This document shows, one piece after another, positions 59,898-64,000 of a stretch of DNA of 64,000 nt. How positions within the stretch are numbered: position 1 is the first letter of the stretch; each line of letters opens with the position of its first letter. The notes under the pieces were generated by a model. That model was given only the letters and a program-made list of their open reading frames with translations. It was not told where the DNA came from and did not search any database. The position numbers were made by a program, and so were the translations under genes. This DNA is from Clavulina sp. PMI_390. Taxonomy: Eukaryota; Basidiomycota; Agaricomycetes; Cantharellales; Hydnaceae. The DNA is taken from assembly GCA_015039315.1 (NCBI GenBank), contig WIDE01000039.1, positions 214,876 to 278,875 on the forward strand. Reading direction: 5' to 3'.

Positions 59898-60963
59898 TCA
59901 ATAAGCAATCTTAGTATAAAAACGTAGAGGCGAAAAGCTACTCACGACGTCTCCGGCAGAACCGTAATCAGCTTCAAAAGTCGAGGAATCACCGGCCCCA
60001 TTGAATGTATCCTGGGAATAAATGAGGCTCGCTGGGGCCGTGGTTCCATCAGGGTTAGTCCAAACGACGGCCATGGTGCCATCCGTGGCCACAGTCCAGA
60101 CTTCGCTTTCTGCAGGCTCGTCAAGGCCATTCGCGTCCGTGTAGCTGTTCTCGGTATTCTCGACACTGCTGTCGGATTGCGCTGTGTTAGTGATGGTGAC
60201 GTAGTTGGCAGAACCGGTGCCGAGCTGGTTTGACGCATCGTTGCCAAATCCGGCGGTGACACCAAGGTAGGGACTACCAGACGAAGAGATGGCATTGGTG
60301 GTGAAGATAGACTGAGCCGTACCCGGTTGGTTGGTGAAGGCGCAGATCTGGAGCACGCTAGCATCACAGCTGGAGGCCACGGTGGTCGTGTACTCGCCGT
60401 ACTCGTTCAACTCAGTGCTAAGTGATAGCTTGAGTTACGATTACATTCTAAAAGAGAAATACAGGAATTACGCACGACAGATAACCATTGGCGGGTGCAA
60501 CATTGTCAGGATCACCAGTAGAGCCCACTGTGACTGAGATCACTCCATTGCTATTGAGTATTTTGGTTTAGCTTGACATTGAAAGTTAAGAAGGGAAATT
60601 AGTGCGACTGACGTGCACGCGGTGCTGGTTTGTCTCGGGGCATGAGGACCTGAGCGAAAGAGATGAATAAGCCGGGGATTGGATGGAGTGCATGAAGAAC
60701 AAGCAAGAAAGCTAATACGTACGAGAAGGGTTGAAACGACGGTGGGGCCGAAGGAGAGGAAGGCCAGCGGCCAAACGTTTGGCGTTAGTGTCACGACCAG
60801 AGCGTGGGGCAGGGTTCACATGAGAGTTGGCACTGCGCTTCTCATTGTGCGAGGAAGGATTAAGTCTCTTGTGGGCGCCATCGCGACGCGTTGGTGTAGC
60901 ACCGTCGTGGCCTAGGGCCGATGCAGAGGCAATAAGGGCAGCGAGAGCAATGGCAAAACGCAT
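59898..60963 (-). CDS. Secreted protein with dibasic processing sites, unknown
   Basis: The ATG at 60963 starts a clear signal peptide (MRFAIALAALIASASALG). The next about 65 residues contain repeated dibasic sites (TRRD, HKRL, EKRS, AKRL, HRRF), consistent with Kex2-type processing of a pro-region. After two introns (about 60680-60560 and 60480-60415) come GVISVTVGSTGDPDNVAP and a Ser/Thr/Asn/Gly-rich acidic body (TELNEYGEYTTTVASS; YTDANGLDEPAESEVWTVAT; YSQDTFNGAGDSSTFEADYG). No membrane anchor. The frame reads to a stop at 59898. A gtgagt donor at about 59943 could instead splice to an acceptor at about 59798 where TGA follows at once, removing the last about 14 residues. Family not recognised. 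Confidence 0.75.
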
Positions 60964-61831
60964 GGCTGGGAAATGAATGTCTAGGTTTGAAATGAGAGGA
61001 CTGGTGGTGCTCGCGAAGAGCGACGAGGTGGAACGACCGACGAAAAAGAGGGAGGGAGTGGTGGTTTTGAGACAGAATCGAAGAAGAGAAATAGGAAGAA
61101 TATTATCTAATCCAGTATCAATAGAAGAAGCGGGCGCTAATGCTACTCGGGTCGTCTTGTTGCCATGGGCACTGGCGAGGCGAGGTGAGTTACCCCTCCG
61201 CCGAGGGTCGGTTCCTTGCTGCGGCGACAACAACTTGGCAATCCTTTCCCCGTGCGCCTTGTGATCAAATTTTCTTATCATTGCTCTGCATACCAATAAA
61301 TAAAACAAGCTTGCACGTACTCCTTGAACCTCTGTATGATTTGCCAGAGGGATTGAGCGGGCGTTGTCACCGTTCGGGGAGAAAAACTGGCTAATTACTG
61401 TTCCGACAAGCGGTCATCCGGGTCTGAGACCGCTCAGCCTTGGATGACTATCACAAAAATGGTTTTTTATCGCTAGGTTGGACCATAGGGATGAGGGCTG
61501 GGCCAATGGTTGGACAAGCGCACGAGGGTTCTGTGACACCCTTGTTACAGCCGCCTTTCTCGACTCTCGCAGAACAGATGGACCTCGACCTCTGAATGCA
61601 GGTGTTCTGATGTATCATATAGCTCCTAAAGAGTGAAATATCCTAATATCTCGCTCTATCTATGTTCTATCCATATCTATGCCCAGCAAAAACCCCTCGG
61701 TGGACGCCAACCTGCTGTTGGCGGTTGGCTGCAAGCGTGATGAGACAAATCCTCAAGCTCGGCGCAATCAAGGGCAGCAATCAAGTTCCTCTGACATGAC
61801 TGGCACTACACCCCCCCTATCCAACATTTCA
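60964..61831. other. Intergenic region
   Basis: The first 150 bp form the 5' flank of the secreted-protein gene, purine-rich on the plus strand. The rest has no supported gene and leads into the transposon-derived block. Confidence 0.4.
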
Positions 61832-62385
61832 TGTAAGGTAGGCGACATCCACAAGTTACCACATCACGTGACTGATTACGTAATGTTTCAAAATCTTTGG
61901 AGGGATCACAAATTTCAGATATGGGGCAAGCGCTGGAGCGCTGCAAGGGGATTAGCACGGAACGCTTAAATAAAGGTTCTCACATAATTTGCATATCTTA
62001 TTTTGGAGTCACTTGCACTGTAGCTTCCATTGGCGGGTGCAGCGGAGAGTTCGCCGGAGTACCGGTGTGGCTGTGCTGTGAGCACCTTCCTAAAAGGGAA
62101 AGCGGCTAGCTCCGGGGCTCGGTACCGCGTTTCAAAACCTTTTTGACTGGGGGCTTCAAATGCCCGAAATCGCAAAAGAATCACTTTTCAACAAGACACT
62201 TGAAGAAGTTTATAACGGCCCTGGAAAAGCCTCTCTTGAAAATCTACGACCTACAAATCATAGCCCCGAGCAATCTAAGAACTTTGTAGGTCGCCAAATT
62301 TCCCTAAGTTGCGAGTGGCAGGAGGAGTAGGGCGCGGACGTCGGATCACGTGATGTGGTCACTTGTGGATGTCGCCTACCTTACA
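61832..62385. mobile_element. 554-bp MITE-like element with 40-bp inverted termini
   Basis: Left terminus 61832-61871 begins tgtaaggtaggcgacatcca and ends catcacgtga. Right terminus 62346-62385 is its reverse complement with one mismatch in 40 bp. A TA lies at the outer edge of both ends (61834-61835 and 62382-62383), suggesting TA target choice. There is no coding capacity. Each terminus carries the palindrome TCACGTGA. Confidence 0.75.
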
Positions 62386-63506
62386 ATCCTCTGCTTAGTT
62401 CATCTTAACAACAACTCTGGCATACCATGTATGTTGTGGGCAGCCTCCATGGTATGAGGTTTCATGACTGAGTTGACAGAGGCGCCCCAAAATGTCAGAT
62501 TGCATCCTACATTCTTGGTCTACCAGAAAGCCAGCATCCTCAGCCAGCTCCGTACATCACATGTGGCGCTCAACAAAATCCTCCACACAAGGCAGTGAAC
62601 TTGCCCCTGTGTGTCCGCTGGGTACCCAAAACAGTGGAACACTACCTCTTGTATCCGCTTTGACATGGAGCAGCACATCCTACACCTTGATGCAGGTGAC
62701 ATCACCATCCAAAAACTCCTTGAGAAGTGCGGCCCACACCTCATCAAATTCATCCTCTCCTCTGCTTCTCCCATTATTCCTGCCTTGATGACTGAGGCTC
62801 ATTGCCTTTCCTACCATTCTCTCTAGAGTACATCACACAGAATGAAACACATTTTTTGAGCATGCTCTACATTGGCATGAGGTAGAGTTAGATGGTTGGC
62901 TTATATACAACATTTATGGAGGGGCTCAATGGACATCCATTGCACCCAGTTACAGGGGTAGAGTGGTTGATCCAAGGAGGGAGCATGGTCATTGTTGTCA
63001 GGAACCAATTTGCCATGTTGTGCATAATGAAACAGGCCTCCACCTTGTTGCTGTGCTACTCACTGAGAGAGCCTCTGGGACCTCAAAGAACATCTTAAAA
63101 TGATCATTTGGTGTCCCCTTCATGCCTATTCCACCTTCCCAAAGCCTTCCTGTTGTTCTATAGCCTGCTCAGCCAACTGTCTCATGAGTGGCCCATCTTG
63201 ATGCCATCAGCACATTCTATTAGCCCTTTAGTCTCAACTGTGCTGGAATACTTTTGCTGCATATTAGGACCTCATATTCATCTGTAAGAGGGTGTGCTCT
63301 TTTTAGCTCTGTAGGCTTCACTCTGGGCAACATGCTTCTATGCACCATCCTATCCTGCTCCTCTGCCTATTATGCACCTTATTTTCAGTACAAGATCTTT
63401 CCCTCAGTATGTGCAGTGAATGCAGCAATTTGCACACCTTCCTGTCAATTACCACTCTGTCACATTTCCTGTGCTATTCTGCCTTTTCCTCAACACACAT
63501 CATATC
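62386..63506. other. Probable degenerate transposon DNA
   Basis: Frames are short and broken on both strands, and no transposase or reverse-transcriptase motif is readable. From 62732 on there is no CG dinucleotide at all, unlike any gene in the window. I interpret it as an old, mutated mobile element; the class is unknown. Confidence 0.5.
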
Positions 63507-63959
63507 AGTGTTGTAGAACTTGTTTGCTTGTGTATTTTGTAGATGTTTGTGCTAGAGGGTCTTTTCCTTAACTCTTCTTAGTTAAGGCTAAGTCCCCAGT
63601 GCTATCTAGTGGCCTTAGCAGCTGAGTCTCTATTGAACCTAGGAGATCTCAGATGTGTGTTCCAGTGAGGCTGGACACCCTGGAGTCAGTCCCAATGATG
63701 GAGATAGTATTAAAGAATGGCTAAGACAAACCTGGACACCCTGGAGTCAGTCCCAATGGAGATGACTGTAGCAGAGTAGACCGGTTTTGGGATAGAGTCT
63801 GAATGGACTCAGGGGAGACTCAGCCGCTAAGGCCACTACTAGATAACACTTGGAGGGGACTTAGCCTTAACTCAGATGGAAGAAGAGTTAAGGAAAAGAC
63901 CCTCCGGCACAAACATCTATCTACAAAATACCGAACAAGCAAACAAGTTCTACAACACT
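63507..63959. repeat. Long imperfect inverted repeat
   Basis: The left arm (63507 to about 63637) and right arm (about 63805-63959) are reverse complements over roughly 125 bp with small indels: agtgttgtagaacttgtttg, gagggtcttttccttaactc, gttaaggctaagtcccc and gtggccttag are shared. About 165 bp separate them. Several mismatches fall where the right arm keeps CG and the left has TG or CA. Confidence 0.7.
63671..63758. repeat. Direct repeat of 27 bp inside the inverted-repeat loop
   Basis: ctggacaccctggagtcagt followed by cccaatg occurs at 63671-63697 and again at 63732-63758, each followed by a gagat stretch. The copies are 61 bp apart. They may be internal subrepeats of the same element. 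Confidence 0.7.
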
Positions 63960-64000
63960 CCCACTTCACAGAGACTCTGCAGACACAAGTCCAAGCATAG

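Noticed and set aside
62492..62788. Overlapping frames on both strands at the start of the right-end block
   Set aside because: No transposase, integrase or reverse-transcriptase motif in either frame; the region is more likely decayed repeat DNA.

Overview
The window looks like nuclear DNA of a filamentous basidiomycete (Agaricomycetes). Genes are dense and split by many introns, mostly 50-90 nt, with GT-AG ends. The gene set includes WSC, Zn2Cys6, FHA/fork-head and tyrosine-kinase-like (TKL) kinase genes. A Rhizoctonia/Ceratobasidium-type genome is my guess, not proven. I joined exons by eye from splice signals and phase, so exon ends are predictions.

Layout. 0.5-2.2 kb: secreted WSC-domain protein (+). 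2.5-7.5 kb: ERCC6L2-like Snf2 ATPase (-). 7.7-10.5 kb: a head-to-head mitochondrial pair, NUBPL/Ind1 (-) and a CCDC90/DUF1640 inner-membrane protein (+), with 26 bp between their ATGs. 11.6-14.2 kb: a predicted four-helix membrane protein and an unknown protein. 14.6-17.9 kb: eIF3c/NIP1 (-), divergent from ATP synthase OSCP/ATP5 (+, 18.3-19.2 kb). 19.7-24.3 kb: aminopeptidase P with unusual extra segments. 25.6-29.1 kb: a truncated TKL pseudokinase followed by a fuller TKL kinase. 29.5-31.1 kb: aldo/keto reductase. 31.3-32.3 kb: a second CCDC90/DUF1640 gene (-). 32.6-34.9 kb: PPR protein (-), divergent from the nucleolar GTPase NOG1 (35.2-37.7 kb, +). 38.5-39.5 kb: a seven-exon small membrane protein whose exons are too short to stand out as open frames. 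39.7-40.2 kb: a MITE-like element. 41.7-43.2 kb: Gln-rich unknown protein. 44.1-47.1 kb: PABPN1/Pab2 (-) and COQ2 (+), 66 bp apart, divergent. 49.1-52.6 kb: Zn2Cys6 regulator. 53.8-54.4 kb: possible small membrane protein (-). 55.1-59.0 kb: PKA regulatory subunit (-), divergent from an FHL1-like FHA/fork-head factor (+). 59.9-61.0 kb: secreted protein with several dibasic sites (-). 61.8-64.0 kb: transposon-derived DNA, comprising a 554-bp MITE with 40-bp inverted termini and a 1,050-bp stretch without a single CpG that contains most of a long inverted repeat.

How it fits together. Seven genes have mitochondrial roles or likely mitochondrial targeting: NUBPL, two CCDC90-like, ATP5, COQ2, the PPR protein and possibly one small membrane protein. 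Several others serve translation, ribosome assembly or RNA: NIP1, NOG1, PAB2, FHL1-like. Two very short divergent promoters both contain CACGTG. The strongest non-genic signal is the CpG-free transposon tract at the right end, which looks like a cytosine-methylation or RIP-like mutation footprint.
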